Source: CAVPJW01 sp963705525 (GTDB taxonomy: Bacteria; Acidobacteriota; Vicinamibacteria; Vicinamibacterales; CAVPJW01). From it: 64,000 nucleotides of DNA. Numbering within the stretch: position 1 is the stretch's first letter; every line of letters starts with the position of its first letter. Where the stretch lies: the NCBI GenBank assembly GCA_963705525.1, contig CAVPJW010000003.1:248001-312000 (forward strand), in the 5' to 3' direction. The notes below the pieces were generated by a model that was given only the letters and a program-made list of their open reading frames with translations, ran no database searches and was not told the origin of the DNA. The position numbers and the translations under genes were made by a program. Positions 8,684 to 18,479 of this stretch are shown here, one piece after another.

Positions 8684-11608
8684 TCACTGGCGCTCGCTCT
8701 GCTCTGTCGTCTTCGCCGGCGGCTCGGGTCTCCCGACATCCAGGTCGTTCCAGTTCAGGATGGCGTTGAAGCCGAGGAAGAAGCTGCCTTGTGTCTGCCA
8801 GCGCCAGTACGGACGGTTGGCGAACATCACGATGTGTCCTTTGCCAAGGGGAACATCGACCGTCACCGCCTTGCTGGCCAGCGCCTGTCCACCCACGAGC
8901 ACGCCGCTCAACAGCAGGTCCGTCGGATTGGATGGAAATCGCAGGATCACGCGAGGCCGCACGCTCTCCTGGCTCAATCCGAACGCCCGGGCGATGTCGC
9001 GGAACTGAGCGGTCTCGTCGGCCTGCGGCCTGTCCGGCCGTGCTCCGGTATCCGGTTCGGGATCGAGGCGGGCGAGCTGTTCGGGGACGGCATTGGGCGT
9101 GATGTTCTGACCGACGCCGGGAATCTGGGATCCGCCACTCAGAAACGAACGAATCTCGGCCGGCATCGACGGCCCGGTGCTGAGCACTGGGGCCTGATTG
9201 AAGTAAATCGGCAGCGCGTCCGCATCGTACCCATACGCGATGGGGCTCGCGTGATCGGAGACGAGCGCCTTCAGAACCGACCCGCGTACGAAGAGACCCG
9301 CCGGCTCCTCGACCGTCACCGATGAGGTCAACCCATACGCCGGAAAGATCGTCGTCGTCGATCCCTCGACGATGAGCGTTCCGCCCTGCTCGACGAACTT
9401 CGCGAGGTTGGCGAGTCCCTCCATTCCCATGCCGCCTCGAATGTCCTCGCTCGAATCCTGCACACCGAGGTTCGGCGTGAGCTCAGACTTGCGGTACGGA
9501 ATCGGATCGCCGCTCATCGGCAACCCGTTCACCTGCGACTGCGGACTCCCGCCCACGTGCGGAAATACGATGACGTCGTATTTGGATCTCAGGTCGCCCG
9601 ACCGCAGCTTCTGATCGCCGAAATACGTGTACGGGACGCCGAACGTATCGAACGCGAGGCGCACCCAGCCTTCGTCCTGCGTGCGCGTCCAGGCGTGCAC
9701 GAAGCCGATCCGCGGGGTGTCGAGGTCGTGAGTCCTGACCGTGGGCATCGTGTCGCTCGCGCACGCCGTCAGCCCCAGAGACTGAATCGACGGATCGAGC
9801 ACACTCCGGTCGGCGTCCGGCACGATGAACGATCCCCGGGCAAACGTGCAGCCTCCCGCGTCGAAGGCTTCTTCAGCGGCCAGCATCTTCACGTCCTTGT
9901 GACGGAAGCGAAGCGTGACCAGCGTGTTGTCGGTCGTGTGGTCGATCATCAGAACGCGTCCGGATCCGGCGACGGTTCCCGCCACGCGCGCGTCGCGATC
10001 GAGCAGCATCATCGGCTCCGCCAGAATCTTCACATCGTCTACCGCATGCGCGGTGACGTGACGGAGGAGCGGAAAGCTCCAGCCCGTGTCGTCGTATGGA
10101 CGCGGGTTGGCCGCAGAGAAGTACTGCGTATCCATCAGGATATCGACGATGGTCCGATAGGGTTGATCCATGCGGACGACGTAGTCGCCGGCCGTCACGG
10201 TGATTCCAGACCCGGAGAACGCTCGCGTCGCCACCTGAACTTCGGCGCCCTGACGACGAAGCAGATTGACGAGCTCGGCCGCTTCCACCTTGCGGCGCTG
10301 CCCGGCCGGGATGACCCATGCATAGGGAGCTTCGGACTTGCCGCGCTCGATCGAGCGTTTGTTCTTCAGGTAGTAATTCTCGAGAAAGGTGTCCTTGTTC
10401 TTCGCCACGTAGCTCATCGCGAGGAGCAGCGCGCTCTCCTGGATATTCACGTTGTTCCGCGCACTCCATTTGATCTTCGGAAGCGGCGGGTTTCCGCGGT
10501 ACCATTCACGGCTCGTCGCCGAGATCGGAAGCGTCACTTCGGATGCCGCGGGCCCGTAGCTCTGGACTTCGTAGAAGCGGCCGATGGCGTTGTGACTGTT
10601 CGCGATGAAGAACATGTAGTTCGGCACCCATCCGTCGTAGAACCCGTACGTCCACACGCCGGGAACGCCGCGCTTCGTCATCTCGCTCACTTCGTACTTC
10701 GAGAGGATCCACCACTCATCGACGACAAGGGGATCGAGCGAGACGTTGTACGGGCCGGTGCCCGTCGAGGTGTAGAGATATGGCACGGACTCGTGGAGGT
10801 CGTGAAACACCGTCGGATGCCAGTCCAGAAACGCGCCGAGCATGTTCTGCGTGAGCTTCAGGGCGAGGCCCATCGCGTCGCGATTGTTGTCGTGCGCGAC
10901 GTACTGTCCCCAGTACATCAGCGGCGGCTTCGGCTTCCCCGTCTTCTTGCCGTAATAGAACGTGTCCACCTGCTTGTCACGCCCATCGACCTCGGACGCC
11001 GGCGTAAACACGAAGATCATGTTGTTGCGAATCGCGCGAATGAAGGGCGTCTCTTCGACCGCCAGCCGGAATGCGAGCTCCATCAGCATCTCGGGGCTTC
11101 CGGTCTCGGGCGAATGAATGCTGCCGCTCGCGTAGTAGATGGGTTTCCCGGTCGCAATGAGTTGTCTGGCCTGCGCTTCGGAGATCTTCCGTGGATCGGT
11201 GAGCTGCGCCGCGATCTGCTTGAACTTGTCGATCTGCTTGATGGTGGCTTCGTCGGCCACCGCGACGGCCACCATCTCGCGGCCTTCGTCGCTCTTGCCA
11301 ATTGGAAACAGCGCGACGCGGTCCGAGGCCTTGTCGAGCGCCTGCAGGTAGCGAACGATGTCGGCGTAGTAGGTCAGCTCGTCCGGTGTTCCAGGAATCC
11401 GTCCGAAGAATTTCAGCGGCGACGGAACCGTGTCCGAGGCGGGCATGTGATCGACCAGCTCGGTCATGACGCGCGGATCGGCCGTGTACTCTTTGATCTT
11501 CGCCGCATAGTCGGCGTCCTGCTTCTGCCCGGCGGCTTGCCTGGCCGCACCACCGGACGTGGAATGAACGGCGAAAAAAATGGCCGTGATCAGGATTCTG
11601 GAACGCAT
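8684..11608 (-). CDS. Secreted M14-family zinc carboxypeptidase, large
   Basis: 974 residues with an N-terminal signal peptide (ILITAIFFAVHSTSGGAA). The zinc motif HxxE is His165-Ser-Pro-Glu168 in GSIHSPETGSPEM and the third ligand is in the HDLHES segment near 269-272, as in M14 carboxypeptidases. A long C-terminal part with two further domains (about 550-970) resembles the beta-rich tails common in large acidobacterial M14 proteins. The likely role is periplasmic or extracellular peptide trimming. It is the first gene of the minus-strand run; its stop is 2 bases from the glycine oxidase start, which argues for translational coupling. Confidence 0.87.
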   Translation of the reverse strand: MRSRILITAIFFAVHSTSGGAARQAAGQKQDADYAAKIKEYTADPRVMTELVDHMPASDTVPSPLKFFGRIPGTPDELTYYADIVRYLQALDKASDRVALFPIGKSDEGREMVAVAVADEATIKQIDKFKQIAAQLTDPRKISEAQARQLIATGKPIYYASGSIHSPETGSPEMLMELAFRLAVEETPFIRAIRNNMIFVFTPASEVDGRDKQVDTFYYGKKTGKPKPPLMYWGQYVAHDNNRDAMGLALKLTQNMLGAFLDWHPTVFHDLHESVPYLYTSTGTGPYNVSLDPLVVDEWWILSKYEVSEMTKRGVPGVWTYGFYDGWVPNYMFFIANSHNAIGRFYEVQSYGPAASEVTLPISATSREWYRGNPPLPKIKWSARNNVNIQESALLLAMSYVAKNKDTFLENYYLKNKRSIERGKSEAPYAWVIPAGQRRKVEAAELVNLLRRQGAEVQVATRAFSGSGITVTAGDYVVRMDQPYRTIVDILMDTQYFSAANPRPYDDTGWSFPLLRHVTAHAVDDVKILAEPMMLLDRDARVAGTVAGSGRVLMIDHTTDNTLVTLRFRHKDVKMLAAEEAFDAGGCTFARGSFIVPDADRSVLDPSIQSLGLTACASDTMPTVRTHDLDTPRIGFVHAWTRTQDEGWVRLAFDTFGVPYTYFGDQKLRSGDLRSKYDVIVFPHVGGSPQSQVNGLPMSGDPIPYRKSELTPNLGVQDSSEDIRGGMGMEGLANLAKFVEQGGTLIVEGSTTTIFPAYGLTSSVTVEEPAGLFVRGSVLKALVSDHASPIAYGYDADALPIYFNQAPVLSTGPSMPAEIRSFLSGGSQIPGVGQNITPNAVPEQLARLDPEPDTGARPDRPQADETAQFRDIARAFGLSQESVRPRVILRFPSNPTDLLLSGVLVGGQALASKAVTVDVPLGKGHIVMFANRPYWRWQTQGSFFLGFNAILNWNDLDVGRPEPPAKTTEQSERQ

Positions 11609-11701
11609 ACGAATCTCTGCACGTGTGGAAAGCAGCCGGATCGGATGTCCTCGGCTGTCCGGTGGATTCTACATTGCGGATGACGGACGGAGCGGACCGG
11701 G

Positions 11702-12325
11702 TTACCGCCGCCTGGGCGGATGGGGCGCGGCCTGCACCGGCCCGAACGGCCAGCCTGTATTCGCCGGCGGCACGTGGAAGCTGTCGTAGAAACCGCCCGG
11801 CGTATTCGGCAAAGGACCGGCGGTCGGGCTGTTGGTCACGAACCCGTTGTTGAGGAAGCGTCCGAAGCCCGCCGCGCTCTGGAAGGGTCGGGTGACACGC
11901 TGGTGGGCGGGCGCCGTTCCGAACCCTACCGCAAACGGCCATGGGACGGCGGTCGGGACAACGACGACTGTCGTTTGAGCCGGAGCAGTGGGCGACTCCG
12001 TGAAGGTTTGTTCTGCCGGCAAGGGCGCGACCGCCTCGGCGGGTGCAGGCGCCGGCTCCGGCAGCGGCTCTCGGCCCTGACGCAGCATCGCGACGATGAC
12101 GCCGTCGCTGACGCCCGCCGCGCGAAGCTCCAGAATGCGGTCGGCGTCGAGCGTGAAAACGGTGCCGTCGGTTTCGATCAGGGCGACGAGGACTTCATCG
12201 CCCAGGCCTGCCTTCGACAGCTCGATGATGTCCCGCACGCTGACGGCCTCGGCGCTCGACGTCAGCAGGACGAACAACGCCAGAAGGCCCAACCGCCGAA
12301 CGAGATTCTTCGGCTGCATCATCAC
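11702..12325 (-). CDS. Exported Pro/Ala-rich protein with paired helical repeats, unknown function
   Basis: 207 residues. A signal peptide (LGLLALFVLLTSSAEA) precedes two short related helical units: DIIELSKAGLGDEVLVALI and, after a link, RILELRAAGVSDGVIVAML. A low-complexity Pro/Ala linker (PLPEPAPAPAEAV) and a Gly/Phe/Pro-rich tail follow. I do not recognise a named function. The helical pair looks like a small interaction module seen in exported acidobacterial proteins (inference). Transcribed divergently from the next gene; 93 bases of spacer separate it from the M14 gene. Confidence 0.7.
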   Translation of the reverse strand: MMMQPKNLVRRLGLLALFVLLTSSAEAVSVRDIIELSKAGLGDEVLVALIETDGTVFTLDADRILELRAAGVSDGVIVAMLRQGREPLPEPAPAPAEAVAPLPAEQTFTESPTAPAQTTVVVVPTAVPWPFAVGFGTAPAHQRVTRPFQSAAGFGRFLNNGFVTNSPTAGPLPNTPGGFYDSFHVPPANTGWPFGPVQAAPHPPRRR

Positions 12326-12582
12326 AGGCCTCGTTTCCTGCTCTCATTCTCACGCACACCGGACCGGTTTTCAATCGAACTCGACCGTTCCGGCGGTTGC
12401 ACATCCGGCTGAGCGTGTCGACAGGGAAGCCCCGATCAGAGGACACCCTCCGTCGCACGCAAGGGACAGTTCGCTCGGAGGGAAGGGCGATAACCATGCA
12501 AACCTGTTCAATTTAGCGAGATCGGCCGATGTCGCTTACAGGTACAAGGCTTGCTGAACTCCTGAGCGTAAGGAGATTTTTC

Positions 12583-13641
12583 ATGGCCTCCCGTCGCCTC
12601 GGTTTCATCGTCGCCACTGTCGTTCTTGCCTGTGCCGCCGCGGCTGGGACGGGGGCCTACATGGCTCTCCATGGCAAGGGCGGCGCACAGCCGGTTGCGG
12701 CGACCTCGACTGCGGTCCCCTTGCCCGCCGCGAGGGAAGCGGCCTCAGTTGGCGTCGCCGAGACCGAGGAGGTCGTGGACGAGATTCAGGGCTCTCCGTC
12801 GGCCAGTGCCGCCACCTCGTCTCCAGTGTCTCAGCGGGAGTCCGCGAAGTCTTCGAGGCCTTCGGCGGTTCGCCGCCCAGTTCCGGCGCCGCCCGCGAGG
12901 CGCTCGCCGGCTCCGGACGCCCCTTCGCCGCGGGAAGCCGCGCCGGTCGCAGAGACCATTTCGGGCACGTCCGGCGAAATCGCGACCACGCCCGCGCCCG
13001 TGACAACGCCAACCACGGCTCCTGAGGCCACGACGGCTGGGGACGCCCCGATGTCAGAAACAGAAGCGGCGGCGGCGACCGAACCTGAGGAGCCGCGCAA
13101 GACATTCGAGGAGCTGATCGTCCCGGCCGACTCGGTCCTCGGTCTGCAGCTCGAAACGACGCTCACGAGCGAGCGCGCGAAGGTTGAAGACAGCGTGAAT
13201 GCGCGCGTGACGCGCGACGTCCGCGTCGGTGACCATGTGGCGATTCCGGCCGGGACGAAGGTGATGGGCTCGGTGACGCTCGTGGACCGCGGCGGCAAGG
13301 TCAAGGAAAAGGCTCGCCTTGGCATTCGCTTCCACACACTGGTGCTGGCAGACGGCACGCATCAATCCATCAACACCGACACCATCTATCGCGAGGGCTC
13401 CTCGCCTGCGGGCGAGAGCACAGCCAAGATTGCCGGTGGTGCAGTGGCCGGCGCGATTCTCGGCGCGATCCTCGGGGGCGGCAAGGGTGCCGTCATCGGT
13501 GGCACGGCTGGCGCCGGCGGTGGCACGGCTGCCGTCATGGCCGGTGGTCGCAATCCGGCGACGGTGCAGGCCGGATCGACGATGACCGCTCGCATCGTCG
13601 ACCCGGTCACGATTACAGTGGAACGAGAAGAAGAAAAGTGA
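12583..13641 (+). CDS. Membrane-anchored protein with Pro/Ala linker and C-terminal glycine-zipper domain
   Basis: 352 residues from ATG 12583, chosen because AAGGAG lies 9 bases upstream; the longer reading from 12529 lacks a ribosome site. An N-terminal anchor (LGFIVATVVLACAAAAGTG) is followed by about 150 residues of Pro/Ala/Thr-rich linker. A folded domain (LIVPADSVLGLQLETTL through a beta-rich stretch) then carries a Gly zipper, AGAILGAILGGGKGAVIGG. The C-terminal domain resembles the TrbI/VirB10-like or DUF-type barrel of periplasmic proteins, but no conjugation genes are near. Function unknown; probably periplasmic and envelope-associated. Confidence 0.75.
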   Translation: MASRRLGFIVATVVLACAAAAGTGAYMALHGKGGAQPVAATSTAVPLPAAREAASVGVAETEEVVDEIQGSPSASAATSSPVSQRESAKSSRPSAVRRPVPAPPARRSPAPDAPSPREAAPVAETISGTSGEIATTPAPVTTPTTAPEATTAGDAPMSETEAAAATEPEEPRKTFEELIVPADSVLGLQLETTLTSERAKVEDSVNARVTRDVRVGDHVAIPAGTKVMGSVTLVDRGGKVKEKARLGIRFHTLVLADGTHQSINTDTIYREGSSPAGESTAKIAGGAVAGAILGAILGGGKGAVIGGTAGAGGGTAAVMAGGRNPATVQAGSTMTARIVDPVTITVEREEEK

Positions 13642-13644
13642 CCT

Positions 13645-13712
13645 GCAGTTCTTAAGTTCTTAGGACTAGTTCTTGGGCGGTTCTAAGAACCAAGAACTAA
13701 GAACTTCAGATT
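13645..13712. repeat. Degenerate GTTCTTA-type repeat tract, hairpin between convergent genes
   Basis: About five copies of a GTTCTTA/GTTCTTGG-like unit in one direction are followed by about four in the opposite orientation (TAAGAAC, CAAGAAC). The tract can therefore fold into an imperfect hairpin. It fills the whole gap between two convergent genes and could act as a bidirectional terminator. Confidence 0.75.
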
Positions 13713-13725
13713 CTTCAGATCTTCC

Positions 13726-15468
13726 TCACCCTTCCGGAATCATCCACGGAAAGAGATACGCCTGGGCCATCACGATGAGGCCCATCAGCACGGCCAGCGC
13801 AACGCTGTGCCAGAACACAAACCGCAGAATCTTCCCCTCCTGTCCGATCTGACCCGTCGCCGCAGTGGAAACGACGATGCTCTGTGCGTCGATCATCTTG
13901 CCCATGACGCCGCCGGTGCTGTTGGCCGTGCAGATGAGAATCGGGCTCAGGCCGAGCTGCTGCGCGGTGATCTTCTGGAGGCTGCCGAAGAGCACGTTGG
14001 AGCTCGTGTCGGATCCGGTGAGCGCGACGCCGAGCCAGCCGAGCATCGCGGCGAAGAACGGATAGACCACACCCGTTCTGGTGAAGGCCAATCCCAGCGT
14101 GGCATCGGTCCCGCCAAATCGCGTAACGAATCCCAGTGACAGCATCAAGGCGATGGTGAGGATCGACCATCTCATCCGGATGAGCGTTGTACGCGCGACA
14201 TCGAGGACCACCGCCAACGGCATTCTGAGGTAGAGCGCCGTGACGAGCGCGGCGAGCAGAATCGCCGTGCCGGTGGCGGACAACCAGTTGAAGGTAAAGC
14301 GCGCCGCTTCGGCCCGCTTCGCCTTGTAGGCTGGATCGCTCAGCCGCGATCGATCGGCGGCCGCCGGCTCCACGGGAAAATCGCGATAGATTCGTCGATG
14401 GAGGCGGGGAACATCGAAGGAAGGCGCGAGAATGGCGCTGGCCACCGGCATCTTGCCGCTGGACCAGTAGCGAGCCGCGCCGTCGGGTCCGCTGTTGAGG
14501 AGGGCCTTGACGGGCGCGAGACCCCAGGCCAGGACGAAGACGCTCAGGAAGCACCACGGCATCCAGGCGCGCACCAGTTGCGCGCGAGGCACGCTCGCAA
14601 GAGCCGGCGAAGCGATTCCCACCACGCCCGGCGCAAGATCCGATGCGCTTACGTCGCGCGGCCTCCACGCCCGGCAGAACAGAGCGAGCGCAGCCAGCGA
14701 CACGAGCCCACCGACGATGTCTACGAGCTCGGGGCCAACGAAGTTGCTCCAGAGAAACTGCACGATGGCGAACGAACCTCCGGAGACGAGCACGGCCGGC
14801 CACGCGCCCTTCAGGCCACGCCAGCCGCTCATGGTCACGACGAGCCATGCGGGCACGAGGAGGGACATCAAAGGGAGCTGTCTGCCGGCCATCGCACTCA
14901 GCGACGCAACGGGAAGCCCTGTCACCGCCGCCAAGGTCAGGATCGGCGTGCCGATCGCCCCGAACGCGACGGGCGCCGTGTTGGCGATGAGCGACAAGCC
15001 CGCGGCGTGAAGGGGCGTAAAGCCGAGCCCCATCAGAAGCGCCGCGGTAATCGCGACCGGCGTTCCGAAACCCGCGGCCCCTTCGATGAACGCGCCGAAC
15101 GAAAACGCGATGAGCAGGGCCTGAACACGCCGGTCTCCCGACAACCGCGCCACAGACGCCCGCACCACGTCGAACTGTCCCGTGCGAACCGTGAGGTTGT
15201 AGAGGAACACGGCGTTGACGACAATCCAGCCGATGGGAAGGAGGCCGTACGCGGCCCCGTTCAACGCCGTCACGAGCGCCGCATCGACGGGCATGCCAAA
15301 GACGACGACCGACACCACGATCGCCGCGATCAGGCCGGTGGCCGCGGCCCAGTGCGCTCGCCACTCGAGCACGCCGAGCGTCGCGAGCAGCAGCACAATC
15401 GGAATGGCTGCCACCGCGGTGCTCAGCCAGACTGACCCCAGCGGATCGTACGCCTGCACCCATTCCAT
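13726..15468 (-). CDS. lldP: L-lactate permease (LctP family)
   Basis: 580-residue polytopic inner-membrane protein of the LctP family, which imports lactate or glycolate with protons. At least 12 hydrophobic helices are visible. Family blocks include FSFGAFIEGAAGFGTPVAI, LIANTAPVAFGAIGTPI and, near the C-terminus, TGSDTSSNVLFGSLQK, all diagnostic. Length is normal for the family. No lactate dehydrogenase is adjacent; the gene stands alone between a repeat hairpin and a metalloprotease-like gene. Confidence 0.95.
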   Translation of the reverse strand: MEWVQAYDPLGSVWLSTAVAAIPIVLLLATLGVLEWRAHWAAATGLIAAIVVSVVVFGMPVDAALVTALNGAAYGLLPIGWIVVNAVFLYNLTVRTGQFDVVRASVARLSGDRRVQALLIAFSFGAFIEGAAGFGTPVAITAALLMGLGFTPLHAAGLSLIANTAPVAFGAIGTPILTLAAVTGLPVASLSAMAGRQLPLMSLLVPAWLVVTMSGWRGLKGAWPAVLVSGGSFAIVQFLWSNFVGPELVDIVGGLVSLAALALFCRAWRPRDVSASDLAPGVVGIASPALASVPRAQLVRAWMPWCFLSVFVLAWGLAPVKALLNSGPDGAARYWSSGKMPVASAILAPSFDVPRLHRRIYRDFPVEPAAADRSRLSDPAYKAKRAEAARFTFNWLSATGTAILLAALVTALYLRMPLAVVLDVARTTLIRMRWSILTIALMLSLGFVTRFGGTDATLGLAFTRTGVVYPFFAAMLGWLGVALTGSDTSSNVLFGSLQKITAQQLGLSPILICTANSTGGVMGKMIDAQSIVVSTAATGQIGQEGKILRFVFWHSVALAVLMGLIVMAQAYLFPWMIPEG

Positions 15469-15578
15469 CGCGGCAGCCCTCCTCGTGGTGTGACCGTGGG
15501 TCGCGGTCGAATCTTAGCCCGAGACTGCCGTTTTCCGTCCGTAGAGCTCTTGACAGTTCGAGGAGCGGCTGTCTGGAT

Positions 15579-16205
15579 TCAGGGCGCCGTTTCGGCACTC
15601 TTCTCCGACGTCTGGTCCACAGCGTCGCCGGCAGGATCCGGCCAGGATGGGTTTCTTGGTCCTTCAGGTGTTGCCGTTCGCCTCAACTCACCGAACACTT
15701 TCGTCTGGATCTCCCGTGCTGCGTCGGTCTCGTAGGCGTCGAGGCTCCTTACGCCAATGCGATCGAACAGTTCCTGCATAGAGCGCGCATCGTGGACCTC
15801 CGGCGCTTCGAGGACTTCGAGCACGTGTTGCACCTCGTGCGCAATGACGGCGACGAGATAATCCTCGGGCAGGCCCCATCGCACGAGAATCCGCAAATAC
15901 CGCAATCCGCCCGAGGCCCACATCGCGTGCAGGAGACTCGCCTCTCGACCCTGGGGTACAGAGATCGACGGCGTCACATACACAACGCCGCCGTGAACGG
16001 TAAGTTGTTCGACCAGCGCCCGTAAGGTCGGCGACCTCCCGGTCGCGATGCTGATAGCCTTGCGCACGGAAGGGTTGTTCGACCGCAGTCGCTCCTGGAC
16101 AGCATCCTCGCCTGGTCCGGCGGCCACCACCATCGAGCCGCACCAGAGAACAACGAAGCAGACCCCAACACCGCAGACTCGAACTCTGGCCGATGCGGCG
16201 TCCAT
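15579..16205 (-). CDS. Exported small HExxH protein, putative metalloprotease-like
   Basis: 208 residues with an N-terminal hydrophobic signal (VCGVGVCFVVLWCGSMVVAA). The only recognisable motif is VIAHEVQHVLEVLEAPEV near residues 118-135: a HEVQH zinc-binding helix followed by a Glu seven residues on and later YETDAARE, the pattern of small gluzincin-like proteins. No catalytic domain of normal size surrounds it, so activity is uncertain and a chaperone or degraded-protease role is possible. Flanked by unrelated genes on both sides. About 200 bases upstream (16206-16403) hold nothing recognisable. Confidence 0.65.
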   Translation of the reverse strand: MDAASARVRVCGVGVCFVVLWCGSMVVAAGPGEDAVQERLRSNNPSVRKAISIATGRSPTLRALVEQLTVHGGVVYVTPSISVPQGREASLLHAMWASGGLRYLRILVRWGLPEDYLVAVIAHEVQHVLEVLEAPEVHDARSMQELFDRIGVRSLDAYETDAAREIQTKVFGELRRTATPEGPRNPSWPDPAGDAVDQTSEKSAETAP

Positions 16206-16403
16206 GCCTCCCCCTTCCGCGCGCCGACTGCGCGATCACGCGCGTGCGCGGGCGAGTCTGGAGAGGCAGGAAAAGGCGAACAAGCGACAAGCCGTGTGCG
16301 ACACACGACACCCGGTCGAATGTCGTGCTTCGTCGTCAGGGCCGAATCGCGCGAAGATTCGTTCGAGAGTTCTTTTTGACGGCCGAGCGAGTTTCGTGGA
16401 GGT

Positions 16404-18479
16404 TCAGCGAGTGGTGGGACGAGGCGGATTGGCGCTCCAATTGAGCACGACCATCACAGGAAGGGCCGCCCGTTCCTCGAGCGGGATGTTGAACAGGAAG
16501 CGCTCACCATCGGGCGTCACCGCATACGACCTCTGGTTGAACGCAGAGAGGGTTTCGTATCGACCGCGAGTGGGCCGCGCTTCAAAGAGTGGCGTGGACT
16601 CGCCCTCGTCGAGCAGGTTCGCCGACTGATGGATGTCAACGGCCATCAAATGGCCGTCCGCCGACAGATAAAACAGCTCTCCCCCATCGCCCCGCCAGAT
16701 CGGCTCCGTACCGCCCTGGCTCGAGATCTGTCGCCGGTCGGCGGCGTCCGGAAAGCGCTGGACGAATACCTCAGGCGTGCCGGAGGCATCCGAGACATAC
16801 GCGATCCAGCGACCGTCCGGGGACACGCTCCCTCCGGTGTCGTTCTGGGGAGTCTGGACGAGCGCTGTCGCGTGAAAGTCGGAAAGGCGAACTGCCCAGA
16901 TGTCGTAATCACCTTTCACCGACTTCAGTGCGTTGACAATCAACGTGTGAGCGTCCGGCGACCAATCGGTGGCGTTTCGGTCCTGTCCTGGCAGCGTGAT
17001 CTGGCTTTCCGTTGCGGCACTGATTGCGGACGTTCTGTAGATCTCGTCGTGGTTCTCCCGAAATGAGCGAAAGGCAATCTCGGTCCCATCAGGCGACCAC
17101 ACGGGGACCGAGTCCGGTGCGGGACTCGTCGTCAACCGCAGGCTCGAGCCCTTCGCCACATCCATGATCCAAATGTCCCAGTTGTGGCCCTGCGCATCCG
17201 GACGTCCAACCGCCACTCGTGTGCCGTCGGCAGACATGACAGGATCTTCATACTTCGCGGGAGCGCCAAATGTTCCCACCCTGGCGCCCGATCGATCGCG
17301 CCACACGAGCTCGCTGATTGGGCTCGGCGCCTGCCGGTAGACGAGGACGTTGTTCAGGGAGAGCGCGACCGGATTGTAGTGATCGTCTTCGAGCTGCACA
17401 CGCACTGCGCCTTCCTCGAGCACTGGAAACTCGTCGCCGGCGCTTTCCAGGCGAGCCACATCGAACGGCCGCGCGACCAGCTTTTCGTCTCGTGTGTACA
17501 GCAGATACCCTGCTGGCGCAAAGATCGCCCCCGATCCTACCGGCTTGATCACGACGCGACTTTCAGTTCGGTCCAGCTCGCCCACCTTGATCGCATGGTT
17601 CACGTTGACGGCGGCATCGGCGAGAAAGAGAAAATGACGTCCGTCCGGCAGAAACTGCGGCCAGAGGTGCGCCACCTCAAGATGCTCGGCGTCCAGAACC
17701 GTGGCGGGTTCGACGGGCCCACCCTGGGCGGACACGCGGTATAGCGGATCTCCTACACTTGTCGCAAACAGAATGACATCGTCTTGGTTCCAGGTGCCTC
17801 CTCGCCCAACACCAGCGGCGCACAAGGTCCGCACCTCACCGCCTGCGATGTCCAGCGTCTTCAGACGTCCGCGCGCGAAGAATCCCACTGCACGACCGTC
17901 CGGCGACCAGAAGGGGAAGTCGCCTTCTTCAGTCCCGGACAACCGCCGCCAGGCAGCTGAGTCGAGCTCGCGAAGCCAAAGGACACGCCGGCCATCCTGA
18001 CCCTGAGCCGCAAACACGACGCGATGTCCGTCACGTGACACTGCGATGCCCTGACCGGATATCGTGCCCGGCACCGGCGATGGCAAGGCGAATCGAACGA
18101 CATCGCGCGCCGACAAGGCGTCCAACCCGGATCGGGTGCCCGATGCAGAGACGATCCACCAGACAACACCTACGCCGATTGCGAGGGCCATCGCTCCGGC
18201 CGTGAGCACGCCGGCGGAGAGCGCAGACCTTGGGCGTGGTGCGGCCTCGAGTTGCAACCGTCGCGATGCCCACCAGGCATCGATCTCTGCGCGTTGGGCG
18301 TACACGGTGCCCTGACGGCCATGAACAAGACGATGGACCGGCAGGCCGTCATCTCGCTCCCAGCGTTGAACTGTCCTGACGTCGCGCTTCAGATACGAGG
18401 CAATCTCTTTCCAGGAATCGAGGCGCTCGGAGGGGTTGCCCTCGGAAGAAGTGAAGCCACCATTGGTAGGGTCGTTCAT
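16404..18479 (-). CDS. HTH-TM-TolB/WD40 propeller fusion protein (membrane-bound putative regulator)
   Basis: 691 residues in three parts. Residues 20-70 form a MerR/excisionase-like HTH (DSWKEIASYLKRDVRTVQRW, then the wing VYAQRAEIDAWW). Residues 88-111 are a transmembrane helix. From about 130 onward there are TolB/PD40-type blades, e.g. PFWSPDGRAVGFF, PVWSPDGTEIAFRS, TDWSPDAHTLIV and GSVSPDGRWIAYVSD. The arrangement places DNA binding in the cytoplasm and a sensing propeller in the periplasm, analogous to the kinase-TolB protein at 53.3 kb but with HTH replacing the kinase. The ligand is unknown. Confidence 0.8.
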   Translation of the reverse strand: MNDPTNGGFTSSEGNPSERLDSWKEIASYLKRDVRTVQRWERDDGLPVHRLVHGRQGTVYAQRAEIDAWWASRRLQLEAAPRPRSALSAGVLTAGAMALAIGVGVVWWIVSASGTRSGLDALSARDVVRFALPSPVPGTISGQGIAVSRDGHRVVFAAQGQDGRRVLWLRELDSAAWRRLSGTEEGDFPFWSPDGRAVGFFARGRLKTLDIAGGEVRTLCAAGVGRGGTWNQDDVILFATSVGDPLYRVSAQGGPVEPATVLDAEHLEVAHLWPQFLPDGRHFLFLADAAVNVNHAIKVGELDRTESRVVIKPVGSGAIFAPAGYLLYTRDEKLVARPFDVARLESAGDEFPVLEEGAVRVQLEDDHYNPVALSLNNVLVYRQAPSPISELVWRDRSGARVGTFGAPAKYEDPVMSADGTRVAVGRPDAQGHNWDIWIMDVAKGSSLRLTTSPAPDSVPVWSPDGTEIAFRSFRENHDEIYRTSAISAATESQITLPGQDRNATDWSPDAHTLIVNALKSVKGDYDIWAVRLSDFHATALVQTPQNDTGGSVSPDGRWIAYVSDASGTPEVFVQRFPDAADRRQISSQGGTEPIWRGDGGELFYLSADGHLMAVDIHQSANLLDEGESTPLFEARPTRGRYETLSAFNQRSYAVTPDGERFLFNIPLEERAALPVMVVLNWSANPPRPTTR

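Noticed and set aside
9557..11683. 708-codon ORF on the plus strand opposite the M14 peptidase gene
   Set aside because: High-GC antisense shadow: Arg/His-rich translation, no motifs, fully overlapped by a well-supported gene.
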